64,000 bases of DNA from Sphingobium wenxiniae (GCF_007830065.1 NZ_VLKK01000003.1:165970-229969); one strand, 5' to 3'. Shown: positions 43,885-54,305, counted from the stretch's first letter. Made by a program: numbers and translations. Notes: a model not told the origin generated them from the sequence alone.

Positions 43885-45056
43885 GCGTCTTCTCCCTGGA
43901 CCGCGATCGTTTCGCTGCGTTCACCCAGCGGCACGAATGTAAGATTTTCCGGGCCGGTATAATTGGCGGACGGACGGATGATCTTGTTGTCCTGACGTTG
44001 CTCTATCACATGCGCCGCCCAGCCCGACGTCCGCGCGATCACGAACAGCGGCGTGAACATCGCCGTCGGCACACCCATCAGATTGTAGGATACCGCGCTG
44101 AACCAGTCGAGATTGGGGAACATCGACTTGGCGTCCCACATGACCTGTTCGATCCGTTCGGCCACCGCATATTGCCGCCCGGCCCCGGCCTCGTCGGCCA
44201 GGGCCCTGGCCACGCGCTTGATGACGACATTGCGCGGGTCGGACACGGTATAGACCGGATGCCCGAAACCGATCACCACCTCCTTCGCCTCGACCCGGCG
44301 GCGGATGTCGGCTTCTGCCTCGTCCGGCGTTGCGTAACGCTTCTGGATCTCGAAGGCGACTTCGTTGGCGCCGCCGTGTCTGGGACCGCGCAGCGCGCCG
44401 ATCGCACCCGCAATGCAGCTGTACATGTCCGACCCCGTCCCGGCGATCACCCGCGCGGTGAAGGTCGAGGCGTTGAACTCATGCTCGGCATAAAGGATCA
44501 GCGACGTGTGCATCGCCCGCTCGAAACTGCCGGACGGCGCCTTGCCATGCAGCAGGTGCAGGAAATGTCCGCCGATGCTCTCGTCATCGGTTTCCACCTC
44601 GATCCGCCGCCCATGATGGGCGAAATGATACCAGTAAAGCAGGATCGAGCCGAGTGATGCCATGAGCCGGTCGGCAATGTCGCGCGCATCCGGCAGGTTA
44701 TGGTCATGCGTCTCGGGCAGCACGCAGCCGAGCGCGGAGACGCCCGATCGCATCACATCCATCGGATGCGCGGCGGCGGGGATCGCCTCCAGCGCTTCCT
44801 TCACCGACCGGGGCAGGCCCCGCAGCCCCTTGAGCTTCGCCTTGTAGGCCGCGAGTTGCGGACGCGTCGGCAAATGGCCGTGGACGAGGAGGTGGGCGAT
44901 CTCCTCGAACTCGCTCGTCTCCGCGATGTCGAGGATGTCATAACCCCGATAATGAAGATCGTTACCGGTCCTGCCGACGGTGCAAAGCGCGGTGTTGCCC
45001 GCGGTGACGCCCGAGAGCGCCACCGACTTCTTGAGTTTGAAAGCGGCTCCCATCAT
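43872..45056 (-). CDS. prpC: 2-methylcitrate synthase
   Basis: It condenses propionyl-CoA with oxaloacetate. The 394-aa citrate-synthase-family protein shows [20 protein letters not shown] (an N-terminal pattern typical of methylcitrate synthases), catalytic His regions HGRRIEV and GFGHPVY, and [13 protein letters not shown] near the C-terminus. The genomic context separates it from ordinary GltA. The ribosome site GGAGAGG precedes the tandem ATG-ATG. Confidence 0.95.
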   Translation of the reverse strand: MMGAAFKLKKSVALSGVTAGNTALCTVGRTGNDLHYRGYDILDIAETSEFEEIAHLLVHGHLPTRPQLAAYKAKLKGLRGLPRSVKEALEAIPAAAHPMDVMRSGVSALGCVLPETHDHNLPDARDIADRLMASLGSILLYWYHFAHHGRRIEVETDDESIGGHFLHLLHGKAPSGSFERAMHTSLILYAEHEFNASTFTARVIAGTGSDMYSCIAGAIGALRGPRHGGANEVAFEIQKRYATPDEAEADIRRRVEAKEVVIGFGHPVYTVSDPRNVVIKRVARALADEAGAGRQYAVAERIEQVMWDAKSMFPNLDWFSAVSYNLMGVPTAMFTPLFVIARTSGWAAHVIEQRQDNKIIRPSANYTGPENLTFVPLGERSETIAVQGEDACRT

Positions 45057-45066
45057 GCCTCTCCGA

Positions 45067-46581
45067 TCAAAAGATGCCGGCCGGGGCGTCCGGCCCCAGT
45101 CTGTCGGCGGGGACGACGAAGTTCAGCCGGGCGACTTCCGCGCCGCTGAGCGTGGGCAGGCGTTCCACGAGGGCCAGAAAGCGGTCCTGCTCGGCCTTCT
45201 CGACGATATCCTGGGCGAGCGTGCGGAACTTCTCGACATAGTTGGCGCGGGCGAAGGGACGCGCGCCGGCCGGATGGGCGTCGGCGACTCCCAGCTCATC
45301 GACGATCGAGCGGCCGTCCTTCAGCTTGATGACGACCTTGCCGCCGAAAGCCTTGTCCGATCCCTGGGCATGGTATCGCGCCGTCCAGGCGGGGTCCTCC
45401 TGCGTCGTGATCTTGTGCCACAGCGCGACCGTATCGGGACGTTGCGCCCGCTCGGGCGCGTAGCTCTTCACATGGTGCCAGCCGCCATCCTGGAGCGCGA
45501 CCGCGAAAATATACATGATCGAATGGTCGAGCGTCTCGCGGCTCGCCCTGGGGTCCATCTTCTGCGGATCGTTGGCGCCGGTCCCGATCACATAATGCGT
45601 GTGATGGCTGGTCTTGATGAGAATGCTCTCGACCTGGGCGAAGTCGCCCACCTTGGGGCCCATCCGCTTGGCGAGGTCGATCAGCGCCTGGCTCTGATAT
45701 TCGGCCGAATATTCCTTGGTATAGGTGTCGAGGATGGCGCGCTTGGGCTGGCCGGGTGCGGGCAGCGGCACCTGATAGACATGGGCGGGGCCGGACAACA
45801 GCCAGGCGATAAAGCCGTCCTCGCCCTCATAGGCCGGGGATGGCGCCCCTTCCCCGCGCATGGCGCGGTCGACCGCCTCGATCGCCATCTTGCCGGCAAA
45901 AGCCGGGGCATAGGCTTTCCAGGTGGAAATCTCGCCCTTGCGCGACTGGCGCGTGGTGGTCGTGGTATGAAGCGCCTGCTGGATCGCCTGGAAGGCAATC
46001 TCGGTCGGGAGGCCCAGAAGCGCGCCGATGCCGCCGGCCGCGCTCGGCCCCAGATGGGCGATATGGTCGATCTTGTGCTCGTGCAGGCAGATGCCCTTCA
46101 CCAGATCGACCTGAAGCTCATAGCCGGCGGCCAGGCCCCGGACCAGCGCCGCGCCGTCCAGGCCCTTTGCCTGCGCGACGGCCAGGATCGGCGGAATATT
46201 GTCGCCCGGATGACTATAGTCCGCAGCCAGGAAGGTGTCATGGAAATCGAGTTCGCGGACTGCCACGCCATTGGCCCAGGCGGCCCATTCGGGACTCACT
46301 GACATATCCGGAGACAGGCCGAAAATCGGCGCGCCGCGGTTCGCGCCACCGGGCGCCGCCTTGTGCCCCAGCGCCTGCGCGCGGGCCGACCGGATCGGCC
46401 CGCGCGCGATCGAGGCGGCGGCAACGGCCGCATTGTCGATGATGCGGTTGCCAATCATCTCGATCACGTCGTCGTCGACCGGCACCGGATCGGTTGCGAC
46501 GGCCGCCAGCTTCCATGCGAGCTGATCCTCACGAGCCAGCGGCTCGGCGGATTTATAGGTGCGAACGTCATGCAGATTCAT
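45067..46581 (-). CDS. prpD: 2-methylcitrate dehydratase
   Basis: It converts 2-methylcitrate to 2-methylaconitate or methylisocitrate. The 504-aa MmgE/PrpD-family protein carries [20 protein letters not shown] and [19 protein letters not shown], the latter typical of true PrpD. No acnD/prpF pair is present, so the second hydration step may rely on PrpD itself or on aconitase encoded elsewhere. Its start overlaps the upstream small gene (ATGA). Confidence 0.95.
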   Translation of the reverse strand: MNLHDVRTYKSAEPLAREDQLAWKLAAVATDPVPVDDDVIEMIGNRIIDNAAVAAASIARGPIRSARAQALGHKAAPGGANRGAPIFGLSPDMSVSPEWAAWANGVAVRELDFHDTFLAADYSHPGDNIPPILAVAQAKGLDGAALVRGLAAGYELQVDLVKGICLHEHKIDHIAHLGPSAAGGIGALLGLPTEIAFQAIQQALHTTTTTRQSRKGEISTWKAYAPAFAGKMAIEAVDRAMRGEGAPSPAYEGEDGFIAWLLSGPAHVYQVPLPAPGQPKRAILDTYTKEYSAEYQSQALIDLAKRMGPKVGDFAQVESILIKTSHHTHYVIGTGANDPQKMDPRASRETLDHSIMYIFAVALQDGGWHHVKSYAPERAQRPDTVALWHKITTQEDPAWTARYHAQGSDKAFGGKVVIKLKDGRSIVDELGVADAHPAGARPFARANYVEKFRTLAQDIVEKAEQDRFLALVERLPTLSGAEVARLNFVVPADRLGPDAPAGIF

Positions 46582-46883
46582 GGGCGATACTCTCTCGTCT
46601 GGTGGGAAGATGTGGCGAAGGTAAAGCGGCCGCTGGCCGCGAGGCGGGCACCGCCGCCCGCCGGATGGACGGTTGCGAACACGGACAAGGTGATGGCCCG
46701 CTCGTCCTGCCGGACCGGCCAGATCTCCAGCGTGGCGACGCCCTCGCCGATATCGCGGATGTCGAGGCGATCGCAGGCCGCCAGATGGACGGGCCGGGCG
46801 ATGTGGACGGCCGCGCGGGCGGCCGCCGCATCGGCCATGCGCGCCAGCATCGTCAGGCCGTCAGGGGAGCGATTGGATGACAT
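46578..46883 (-). CDS. Small protein heading the prp operon (hotdog-like, uncertain)
   Basis: This 101-aa protein is coupled to prpD by an ATGA overlap and is the first gene of the operon. The alternating hydrophobic C-terminal half ([20 protein letters not shown]) looks like two or three strands of a hotdog-fold thioesterase, but the length is short for that fold and no catalytic residue can be named. If it is a thioesterase, it might relieve propionyl-CoA build-up. The start is supported by the operator-containing gap upstream. Confidence 0.55.
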   Translation of the reverse strand: MSSNRSPDGLTMLARMADAAAARAAVHIARPVHLAACDRLDIRDIGEGVATLEIWPVRQDERAITLSVFATVHPAGGGARLAASGRFTFATSSHQTREYRP

Positions 46884-46935
46884 GCACCCGCTATCCGCCC
46901 ATTTCGCGAGCGCGGGAATGACTGAAAAGGCGAAG

Positions 46936-46959
46936 ATTTGCGGATCGAATCCAGCAAAT
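46936..46959. promoter_or_regulatory. Inverted repeat, candidate PrpR/RamB-type operator 1
   Basis: ATTTGC (46936-46941) and GCAAAT (46954-46959) are inverted with a 12-bp spacer, followed by a GCGAATTTTG stretch. It lies 53 bp upstream of the first prp operon gene. RamB-family regulators bind AT-rich sites containing TTTGC/GCAAA, so this is the natural candidate. Confidence 0.5.
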
Positions 46960-47045
46960 CAGCGAATTTTGTTAATTTCTCCGCACTCCGGAATTTAGCT
47001 TTACGCCGCTATATTTCGCTGCCTATGCAGAAGATGCGGATAAAA

Positions 47046-47063
47046 ATTCGCATCGTTGCGAAT
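47046..47063. promoter_or_regulatory. Perfect palindrome, candidate PrpR/RamB-type operator 2
   Basis: ATTCGCA-TCGT-TGCGAAT: perfect 7-bp arms, 21 bp upstream of the regulator gene. It is probably the regulator's autoregulatory site. Confidence 0.6.
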
Positions 47064-47084
47064 GACTTTATGGCGGATTAGCTG

Positions 47085-48491
47085 ATGCGGAAAGCCTTCA
47101 TGGGCGTGAGGCTGCGGCGCCTGCGCGAAGAGAAAAAACTGAAACAGGTCGAGCTGGCCCAGGCGCTCGGCATTTCGGCCAGCTATCTCAACCAGCTCGA
47201 ACAGAATCAGCGCCCCTTGACGGTGCCGGTGCTGCTCAAGCTCAACGCCGTGTTCGACATCGACGTGCAGCTCTTCTCCGAAGAAGACGAGGCGCGGCTG
47301 ATCACCGAACTGCGCGAAGCGCTCTCGGAAGGCGGGCAGGATGAAAGCGTGTCAATCGCGGAGATCCGCGAACTCGCCGCCAACATGCCCGCCGTGGGAC
47401 GGACGCTTGTGTCGCTGCACCGGCGCTATCGCGAGGCGACGGAGCGCGGTGACGCGCTGGCGGCCCAATTGGGTGACGACTGGATCACCGGCGGCCCGGC
47501 GCGGATGCCGTTCGAACAGGTGCGCGACTTCTTCTATGCGCGGCACAATCATGTCGAGATTCTCGATGAAGCGGCCGAGCGCCTCTATCGTGACGCCGTC
47601 CTCGGCCCCCGCTCGGTGCACAATGGGCTGATCGCATATCTGAAGCATCGGCACGATGTCCGGGTCGACCTGACCGGCGCGGAAGCGAGCCAGCGCCGCT
47701 TCGATCCCGCACAACGCGCGCTCCACATATCGGCCGATCTGAAGCCGGGGCAGCAGGCGTTCCAGATGGCGACCCAGCTCGCCTTTCTCGAACTGGGCGA
47801 TGTGATCGACAGGCTGGCGGACAATGGCGGCCTGACGGGCGAGGAAGCCCGGCGTCTCGCAAGGATAGGCCTCGCCAATTATTTCGCTGGGGCACTGATC
47901 CTGCCCTATGGGGATTTCCTCGCCGCCGCGAAGGCCAGCGCCTATGATATCGAGGCGCTGGGGCGGCGCTACGGAGTCGGATTCGAGACGATCAGCCACC
48001 GGCTTTCGACTCTCCAACGGCCCGAGGCGCGCGGCGTTCCCTTCTTCTTCGTGCGGGTGGACCGCGCCGGCAATATCTCCAAGCGCCAGTCCGCAACCGA
48101 TTTCCACTTTTCGCGCGTGGGCGGTTCATGCCCCCTCTGGAACGTCTACGAGGCCTTCGCCCAGCCGGGCAAGGTGCTGACGCAGATCGCCCGGATGCCC
48201 GATGGGCGCACCTATCTCTGGATCGCGCGCACGGTCGGGCGCGGCAATGCGGCTTATGGCGTTCCGGGCAAGACTTTCGCCGTCGGGCTTGGCTGCGACA
48301 TCCGCCATGCGTCCCAACTGGTCTATTCGCGCGGCATCGATCTCACCCGCCCGGATGCCGCCACGCCGATCGGCGCGGGCTGCAAGGTCTGCGATCGCCC
48401 GGCCTGCCCCCAACGGGCCTTCCCGCCGATCGGGCGCGCTATCGCCGTCGACCAGAATCGAAGCCCGCTCACGCCCTATCCGGTCGCCTGA
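47085..48491 (+). CDS. XRE-family regulator of propionate metabolism (RamB/ScfR type)
   Basis: This 468-aa protein has an N-terminal Cro/cI-type HTH (GVRLRRLREEKKLKQVELAQ, then LGISASYLNQLEQ), a central IrrE/ImmA-like domain, and a C-terminal short-chain fatty acid regulator domain (DUF2083) with conserved cysteines (GCKVCDRPACPQRAFPP). Such proteins (RamB, PrpR of mycobacteria, ScfR) sense acyl-CoAs and control acetate and propionate genes. It is divergent from the prp operon across about 200 bp of AT-rich DNA with palindromes. Confidence 0.92.
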   Translation: MRKAFMGVRLRRLREEKKLKQVELAQALGISASYLNQLEQNQRPLTVPVLLKLNAVFDIDVQLFSEEDEARLITELREALSEGGQDESVSIAEIRELAANMPAVGRTLVSLHRRYREATERGDALAAQLGDDWITGGPARMPFEQVRDFFYARHNHVEILDEAAERLYRDAVLGPRSVHNGLIAYLKHRHDVRVDLTGAEASQRRFDPAQRALHISADLKPGQQAFQMATQLAFLELGDVIDRLADNGGLTGEEARRLARIGLANYFAGALILPYGDFLAAAKASAYDIEALGRRYGVGFETISHRLSTLQRPEARGVPFFFVRVDRAGNISKRQSATDFHFSRVGGSCPLWNVYEAFAQPGKVLTQIARMPDGRTYLWIARTVGRGNAAYGVPGKTFAVGLGCDIRHASQLVYSRGIDLTRPDAATPIGAGCKVCDRPACPQRAFPPIGRAIAVDQNRSPLTPYPVA

Positions 48492-48634
48492 GCGGGTTCC
48501 GGCGCCGGTCCGGCCGGAAAGGCTCACACCTCTTGCGCAACCCGGCCTTTTGGATTTTGCGGCGAAAGGAAGAAGCAAAATGCGGCTTCGCTCGTTTGAC
48601 AGGGCGCGGGGAACGAGCCGACAGGAGAGATGTC

Positions 48635-48931
48635 ATGCCCCAGGGCGACAAATCGAGCTATACCGACAAGCAGAAGCGCAAGGCCGAGCATATCGAGGAA
48701 GGCTATGAACATCGTGGCGTCAGCCACGACGAAGCCGAACGCCGCGCCTGGGCCACGGTGAACAAGGAGTCCGGAGGCGGCAAGAAATCCGGCTCGGGCC
48801 GAGGCAAGAAGGAAAATCACGCCTCTTCCCGCAAGGGCGGACGCATAGGCGGCGCCAGCCAGAGCCATGAGAAGCGCTCCGCCGCCGCCAAAAAGGGCTG
48901 GGAAACCCGGCGCAAGCGGGCGCACGGCTGA
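48635..48931 (+). CDS. Small basic KGG-like protein
   Basis: This 98-aa protein, very rich in Lys, Gly, Ser and Arg, has SSRKGGRIGGASQSHEKRSA and AAKKGWETRRKR, similar to KGG-motif stress proteins and to small proteins often labelled plasmid stabilisation protein. It is probably disordered and nucleic-acid binding. An ACAGGAGAGATGTC site precedes the ATG. Longer upstream frames overlap the regulator and were not used. Confidence 0.75.
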   Translation: MPQGDKSSYTDKQKRKAEHIEEGYEHRGVSHDEAERRAWATVNKESGGGKKSGSGRGKKENHASSRKGGRIGGASQSHEKRSAAAKKGWETRRKRAHG

Positions 48932-48971
48932 GGTCAAACCGCGCTGCCGATGATCCGATAGGAGCCTGCCG

Positions 48972-49343
48972 ATGCCGGTGAGCGGCTGGAAAATCGACGA
49001 AGCGGAACGGGCGGCCCTGCTGGAACGCTTTCCACCCGCATGGCCCCATGCCGTTGCCGATCATATCACGCTCGACGCACATGCCCGGGCAGACGATCCG
49101 CTGCCTGCTGCCCGGGCAGCCAGGATCGTCGGAAGCATTGATGACGGCGAGGGCCTGCAAGCGATGGTCGTGGCGATAGACGGCACGACCGATCGGCCTG
49201 ACGGCAGCACCTATCATATCACCTGGTCGCTTGATCGGGCGCGTGGGCGAAAGCCGATCGAGAGCAACGATGTCATCGCGCGGCTTGGCTGGAGGCCGTT
49301 TGACGACCCTTTGCCGATCCCGATCATTCCGGCGCGCTTTTAG
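48972..49343 (+). CDS. Small uncharacterised protein with two HxTx motifs
   Basis: This 123-aa protein has HITL (ADHITLDAHA, about residue 31) and HITW (STYHITWSLD, about residue 82). A pair of H-x-[T/S]-x motifs is the hallmark of 2H phosphoesterases, which act on 2',3'-cyclic phosphates and 2'-5' bonds. The spacing of about 50 residues is short but within what compact members show. An AGGAGCCTGCCG site precedes the ATG. No close family was recognised, so the catalytic assignment is tentative. Confidence 0.6.
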   Translation: MPVSGWKIDEAERAALLERFPPAWPHAVADHITLDAHARADDPLPAARAARIVGSIDDGEGLQAMVVAIDGTTDRPDGSTYHITWSLDRARGRKPIESNDVIARLGWRPFDDPLPIPIIPARF

Positions 49344-49394
49344 CCATCTGCAATCTCGCTTGCATCGCCGCCCGCTCTGTCGGACAAGCGCGCC

Positions 49395-50570
49395 ATGCTG
49401 CTCAATTTTCTCGACGCGCTGCGCGCCGCCGGCATCCCCGCCAGCATCAAGGAGCATCTGCTGCTTCTGGAGGCGCTGGACCGCGACGTCATCGAACGCC
49501 GTCCCGAAGACTTCTACTATCTCGCCCGCGCGACCTATGTGAAAGACGAGGGGCTGATCGACCGCTTCGATCAGGTTTTCGCCCAGGTGTTCAAGGGCGT
49601 GCTGAATGCCGAGGGCGTCGAAGCGGAAATCCCGGAGGAATGGCTGCGTCTGGTCGCGGAGAAGTTCCTGACGCCGGAGGAAATGGAAAAGATCAAGTCG
49701 CTGGGCGACTGGGACGAGATCATGGAGACGCTGAAAAAGCGGCTCGAAGAACAGCAGGGCCGTCATCAGGGCGGCAACAAGTGGATCGGCACCGGCGGCA
49801 CGTCCCCCTTCGGCAATGGCGGCTACAATCCGGAGGGCGTCCGCATCGGCGGGGAAAGCCGCCACAAGCGCGCCGTCAAGGTATGGGAAAAGCGCGAGTT
49901 CCAGAATCTCGACAACAGCAAGGAACTGGGCACCCGCAACATCAAGGTGGCGCTGCGCCGCCTGCGCCGTTTCGCCCGCGAAGGCGCAGCGGATGAGCTG
50001 GACCTCGACGAAACCATCCGCGGCACGGCGCGGCAGGGCTGGCTCGACATCCGGATGCGTCCCGAACGCCACAATGCGGTGAAGCTGCTGCTGTTCCTCG
50101 ACATAGGCGGGTCGATGGACCCCTATATCAAGCTGTGCGAGGAGCTTTTCTCCGCTGCCACCGGCGAATTCAAGAACATGGAATTCTTCTACTTCCACAA
50201 CTGCCTCTACGAAGCGGTATGGAAGAACAACAACCGCCGTTTTTCGGAGCGCACGTCGACCTGGGACATTCTCCACAAATATGGCCATGACTATAAGGTG
50301 ATCTTCGTCGGCGACGCGGCGATGAGTCCCTATGAGATCATGCATCCGGGCGGTTCGGTCGAACATATGAACCCCGAAGCGGGCGCGGTCTGGATGCAGC
50401 GCATCACCCACACCTATCCCGCCGCCGTCTGGCTCAATCCCGCGCATCGCGACCATTGGGACTATAGCCAGTCGACGAAGATCATGCGCCAGTTGATGAA
50501 CGACCGCATGTATCCCCTGACGATCGAGGGCATTGACGAAGCGATGCGGGAACTCACCCGCAAGCGGTAG
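49395..50570 (+). CDS. CoxE-like von Willebrand factor A domain protein
   Basis: This 391-aa protein has a C-terminal VWA domain with the metal-ion-dependent adhesion site DIGGSMDPY (residues about 236-244) and an N-terminal helical region ending in basic/charged stretches (KKRLEEQQGRHQGGNKWIGT). CoxE proteins usually work with a MoxR-type AAA+ ATPase in metal-enzyme maturation, but no AAA+ gene is adjacent, so its partner is elsewhere. Confidence 0.88.
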   Translation: MLLNFLDALRAAGIPASIKEHLLLLEALDRDVIERRPEDFYYLARATYVKDEGLIDRFDQVFAQVFKGVLNAEGVEAEIPEEWLRLVAEKFLTPEEMEKIKSLGDWDEIMETLKKRLEEQQGRHQGGNKWIGTGGTSPFGNGGYNPEGVRIGGESRHKRAVKVWEKREFQNLDNSKELGTRNIKVALRRLRRFAREGAADELDLDETIRGTARQGWLDIRMRPERHNAVKLLLFLDIGGSMDPYIKLCEELFSAATGEFKNMEFFYFHNCLYEAVWKNNNRRFSERTSTWDILHKYGHDYKVIFVGDAAMSPYEIMHPGGSVEHMNPEAGAVWMQRITHTYPAAVWLNPAHRDHWDYSQSTKIMRQLMNDRMYPLTIEGIDEAMRELTRKR

Positions 50571-50668
50571 GATGCGGCGCATGGCCTACGCGGTTCGGGC
50601 CTGATTATTTTGTCTGCAAACAGCCTCCACCTAACAGCCGCTTACCGCCAGTTGCTGTCATTTAATGT

Positions 50669-50718
50669 CCGTTATTCCAGCGTTGCTTACGCCGCCCTTC
50701 GGGTCGCTGGGATGACGG
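50669..50718. repeat. REP-like palindromic element, copy 2
   Basis: CCGTTATTCCAGCG (50669-50682) faces CGCTGGGATGACGG (50705-50718); 12 of 14 positions pair. A CGCCGCCCTTCGGGTCGC loop lies between. The right end matches copy 1 at 39355-39368. It lies between the VWA gene and the convergent anmK. Confidence 0.7.
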
Positions 50719-50786
50719 ATAAGTGGCGGGAATCCACCCATAACCATCATCGGAAACGCCCACGCAAATGCCGGGCAATCCCCTCT

Positions 50787-51875
50787 TCAAGCTGGGCGGA
50801 ACAACCTTCCGCCTGTCATCGGCTCCGGCGCTCCGGTGGTTCCGGGGAAGCTGATCGGCAGGCCCTTGACCGAGCGCACCGCCATATAGGCGAAGCCCTG
50901 CGCCTCCAGCGCGTCGCCGTCCCAGCCTAGCTCGTCCACGGGCCGCACCTCCGCGCCCGTCCGCTGCACCAGCATCGTCATCAGCGTGGCATTATGCCGC
51001 CCGCCGCCCGCCACATAGATGCGCTCCGGCCGCGCGCCGAGATGCTCCACGCCCCGCGCCACGGCGGCGGCGGAAAAGGCGGTCAAGGTCGCCGCGCCGT
51101 CCTCCAGTTCCAATCCACGCACCGCCGCGATGGAAAAGGCTTCCCGGTCGATGCTCTTGGGCGGCGGCGCGGCAAACCAGGGATCGGCCAGCATCTCCGC
51201 CAGTCGCGCTTCATCCACCCGTCCCTTTGCCGCCACGGCCCCACCCGCGTCATAGGCCGCCGCGCCATGGGTCTGCATCCAGTTGTCGATCAGCCCGCTT
51301 GCCATGCCGGTGTCGAAAGCGACCAGTTCCCCGTCCGGTCCGATCGCGGTGATATTGGCCACCCCGCCCAGATTGAGCACCGCCACCGGCTTTGCCAGTT
51401 CATGCGCCAGCGCCCGGTGATAGATGGGCAGCAGCGGCGCACCCTGCCCGCCAGCTTCCACATCCGCGCTCCGCAGGTCCGCGACCACATCGATGCCGAA
51501 CGCTCCTGCCAGCGCCGCCCCGTCGCCGATCTGCCACGTCCAGCGCCGCTCGGGCCGATGCGCCACCGTATGCCCGTGAAAGCCGATGACGCCCACGTCC
51601 CCCACCACATGGCCGCTGCGCCCCAGCAGGTCCGCCACCGCCTCGACATGCAGTTCGGTCAGTTCCTCCTCGACCGATCGGATCAGCGGTTCGAACCCCG
51701 GCGCGTCCATCGCCATCGCCCGCTGACACGCCTCGGCCAGCCGCAGCCGGAAGCCCTCGCCATAGGGCATGGCGTGGAAAGCCAGCGGCCGCACCGCTCC
51801 TTCGCCGTCCGTCTCGATCAGCGCCGCGTCGATGCCGTCGCGCGACGTGCCCGACATCAATCCGATTGCAAGCAT
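50787..51875 (-). CDS. anmK: Anhydro-N-acetylmuramic acid kinase
   Basis: It phosphorylates and opens 1,6-anhydroMurNAc during cell-wall recycling. The 362-aa protein begins [20 protein letters not shown], the family's ATP-binding signature, and has [23 protein letters not shown] and [12 protein letters not shown]. The ATG at 51873-51875 was chosen over an upstream TTG. It is divergent from tyrS, as in many alphaproteobacteria. Confidence 0.96.
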   Translation of the reverse strand: MLAIGLMSGTSRDGIDAALIETDGEGAVRPLAFHAMPYGEGFRLRLAEACQRAMAMDAPGFEPLIRSVEEELTELHVEAVADLLGRSGHVVGDVGVIGFHGHTVAHRPERRWTWQIGDGAALAGAFGIDVVADLRSADVEAGGQGAPLLPIYHRALAHELAKPVAVLNLGGVANITAIGPDGELVAFDTGMASGLIDNWMQTHGAAAYDAGGAVAAKGRVDEARLAEMLADPWFAAPPPKSIDREAFSIAAVRGLELEDGAATLTAFSAAAVARGVEHLGARPERIYVAGGGRHNATLMTMLVQRTGAEVRPVDELGWDGDALEAQGFAYMAVRSVKGLPISFPGTTGAPEPMTGGRLFRPA

Positions 51876-51950
51876 GCTACCCAAGCGCCCTTCCCCATGT
51901 TATGCGCGCCCGGATTTCCACAGACCGATCTTTTCCAGACCAGACAGGCC

Positions 51951-53168
51951 ATGACGACCTACACATCCGATCTTCTCCGTCTGCTCGACACGCGCGGCTA
52001 CATCCACCAGCTCACCGATGCGGAGGGGCTGGACGCCCTTGCCGCGAAATCGGTCGTCCCCGGCTATATCGGCTTCGATCCCACCGCGCCATCGCTGCAT
52101 GTCGGCAGTCTCGTGCAGATCATGATGCTGCGCCGGATGCAGCAGGCCGGACACAAGCCCATTGTGCTGATGGGCGGCGGCACCGGCAAGATCGGCGACC
52201 CGTCCCTGCGCGATGAGGCCCGTTCGCTCCTGACGGTCGAGCGGATTCAGGAAAATGTCGCCAGCATCAAGCGCGTGTTCGAACGCTTTTTGACCTTCGG
52301 CGACGGCCCCAGCGACGCGGTGATGGTCGACAATGCCGACTGGCTCGACAAGCTCGAATATATCCCCTTCCTGCGCGACATCGGCCAGCATTTCTCGGTC
52401 AACCGGATGCTGAGCTTCGATTCGGTGAAGCTGCGGCTGGACCGCGAGCAGTCGCTCAGCTTCCTCGAATTCAACTATATGATCCTGCAAGCCTACGACT
52501 TCCTGGAGCTGTCGCGCCGCGCCGAATGCCGCCTGCAAATGGGCGGATCGGACCAGTGGGGCAATATCGTCAACGGCATCGAACTCGCCCGCCGCGTCGA
52601 CGGCACGCAGGTTTATGGCCTCACCTCCCCGCTCATCACCACGGCGGACGGCGGCAAGATGGGCAAGACCGCCAAGGGCGCCGTCTGGCTCAACGCCGAT
52701 GCGCTGGCGCCCTATGATTACTGGCAGTTCTGGCGCAACACGCAGGACGCCGATGTGGGGCGTTTCATGCGTCTGTTCACCGACCTGCCGCTGGACGAGA
52801 TCGCCCGCCTCGAAAAGCTCGAAGGCGCGGAGATCAACGAAGCGAAGAAGATACTGGCCGAGGCCGCGACCGCCCTCGCCCACGGCGCGGAGGCTGCCGC
52901 CGCCGCCGCGCAAACCGCACGCAAAACCTTCGAGGAAGGCGCGTCGGACGCTAATCTTCCGACCGTCAGCCTCGGCACAGAGGGCCTCACCATCGTTCAG
53001 GCGAACACGGCGCTAGGCTTCGCGGCTTCCAATAAGGAAACCCGCCGCAAGCTGGACGAAGGCGCGATCCGCGTGAACGGCGAAGTGGTGAAAGACCCGC
53101 ATCTGGCGCTGAAACCCGGCGACAAGGTCAGCTTCGGCGCAAAGAAGCACGGCCTTATCGTCGCCTAA
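51951..53168 (+). CDS. tyrS: Tyrosyl-tRNA synthetase
   Basis: This 405-aa class I synthetase has the HIGH-like motif in [18 protein letters not shown], the tyrosine pocket ([28 protein letters not shown]) and the KMSKS-like [16 protein letters not shown]-terminal S4 RNA-binding domain follows ([16 protein letters not shown]). Longer upstream frames are open but the ATG at 51951 starts the known family N-terminus. Its TAA overlaps the stop of the convergent channel gene. Confidence 0.98.
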   Translation: MTTYTSDLLRLLDTRGYIHQLTDAEGLDALAAKSVVPGYIGFDPTAPSLHVGSLVQIMMLRRMQQAGHKPIVLMGGGTGKIGDPSLRDEARSLLTVERIQENVASIKRVFERFLTFGDGPSDAVMVDNADWLDKLEYIPFLRDIGQHFSVNRMLSFDSVKLRLDREQSLSFLEFNYMILQAYDFLELSRRAECRLQMGGSDQWGNIVNGIELARRVDGTQVYGLTSPLITTADGGKMGKTAKGAVWLNADALAPYDYWQFWRNTQDADVGRFMRLFTDLPLDEIARLEKLEGAEINEAKKILAEAATALAHGAEAAAAAAQTARKTFEEGASDANLPTVSLGTEGLTIVQANTALGFAASNKETRRKLDEGAIRVNGEVVKDPHLALKPGDKVSFGAKKHGLIVA

Positions 53169-54244
53169 CCTTCCGTGGCGGAGAGCGGGACGAATCCTTC
53201 CCCCGCCTCCAGCCGCTGCCGTCCCCGGACCAGCGCGCCGGGCATTTCGGACCGCAGGAAGCCGATCATCGCTTCCCGCACCTCGCAGCGCAGGTCGAAC
53301 GCGGTCCCGGCGTTGCGCGCACTCAGCAAGCCGCGCAGTTCCAGCGCATCGGCGCGATGATCCGTCACTTGCAGGATGGCGACGCGCTTGTCCCAGCGGC
53401 TGTTCCGCGTCACCACCTCCACGAATTTTGTCCTGATCCGCTCGACATCCGCTGTCGGATCGACATAGAGGAACACCGTGCCCAGCAGGTCCGATGTGCG
53501 CGTCGTCCAGTTCTGGAACGGCTTTTCGAGAAAGTAGGAAACCGGCACCACCAGGCGGCGGTCGTCCCAGATTCGCACCACCACATAGGTCAGGGTGATG
53601 TCCTCGATCCGGCCCCACTCCCCTTCCACGATCACCACGTCATCCAGCCGGATCGGCTCGGAAAAGGCCATCTGGACGCCCGCGATCAGGTTCTTGAGCG
53701 CAGGCTGCGCCGCAGCGCCCACCGCAAGGCCCACCAGCCCCGCCGACGCCATCAGCGTCACGCCGACCGACCGGACGCCCGGAATCGCGATCAGCATCAG
53801 CGCAATCACGATGAAGCCGATCACCACCTGGGCGATGCGATAGAGGATGCGCAGGCGGGTATGCTGCCGCCGGGCCTTCAGATTATCCTCGACATTCATG
53901 TCGCTACGTTGCTCGATCAACGTTCGGAGAGCACGCATCAGCCCGAAAACCGCCCATCCGACGAACAGCACGAACAGCATCTTGGACCCGACCGACCAGA
54001 TATCGGCCACGCGTTCGCCCAGACGCAGCGTCCGCATCCCCGCGCTCACCGCCAGCAGGATCAGCAGCCATCGCGTAGGATGGAACAAGGCGGGCAGGAT
54101 GACGGGATGAACGCCGATCCTTCGCACCACGCGGCTCAGCAGCCAATAGCCCGCCCAATGGATGAGGATGGCCACCACCACTGACAGCAGGATCGACAGA
54201 AGGACAGCGCCGCTCACATAAGAAAGACTGAGGTCATGGGCCAT
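53165..54244 (-). CDS. MscS-family mechanosensitive channel
   Basis: This 359-aa inner-membrane protein has about five transmembrane segments. The MscS core TM3 and beta domain are visible as [20 protein letters not shown], then [20 protein letters not shown]. It should release solutes on hypo-osmotic shock. Five segments place it with the larger MscS variants (YbdG/YnaI-like) rather than minimal MscS. The convergent tyrS gene overlaps it by 4 bp at the stops. Confidence 0.92.
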   Translation of the reverse strand: MAHDLSLSYVSGAVLLSILLSVVVAILIHWAGYWLLSRVVRRIGVHPVILPALFHPTRWLLILLAVSAGMRTLRLGERVADIWSVGSKMLFVLFVGWAVFGLMRALRTLIEQRSDMNVEDNLKARRQHTRLRILYRIAQVVIGFIVIALMLIAIPGVRSVGVTLMASAGLVGLAVGAAAQPALKNLIAGVQMAFSEPIRLDDVVIVEGEWGRIEDITLTYVVVRIWDDRRLVVPVSYFLEKPFQNWTTRTSDLLGTVFLYVDPTADVERIRTKFVEVVTRNSRWDKRVAILQVTDHRADALELRGLLSARNAGTAFDLRCEVREAMIGFLRSEMPGALVRGRQRLEAGEGFVPLSATEG

Positions 54245-54305
54245 GCCAAAGCGAACGAGGCAGGCCGCATATTGTTTCGCGCCCGCAGCATTTTCATCGC
54301 GCGCG

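Noticed and set aside
48720..50582. 620-codon frame antisense to the KGG-like, 2H-like and VWA genes
   Set aside because: No family pattern, and the plus-strand genes have ribosome sites and clear motifs.
51000..51950. Long N-terminal extension of the tyrS frame
   Set aside because: It is antisense to anmK; tyrS begins at the family-conserved N-terminus at 51951.
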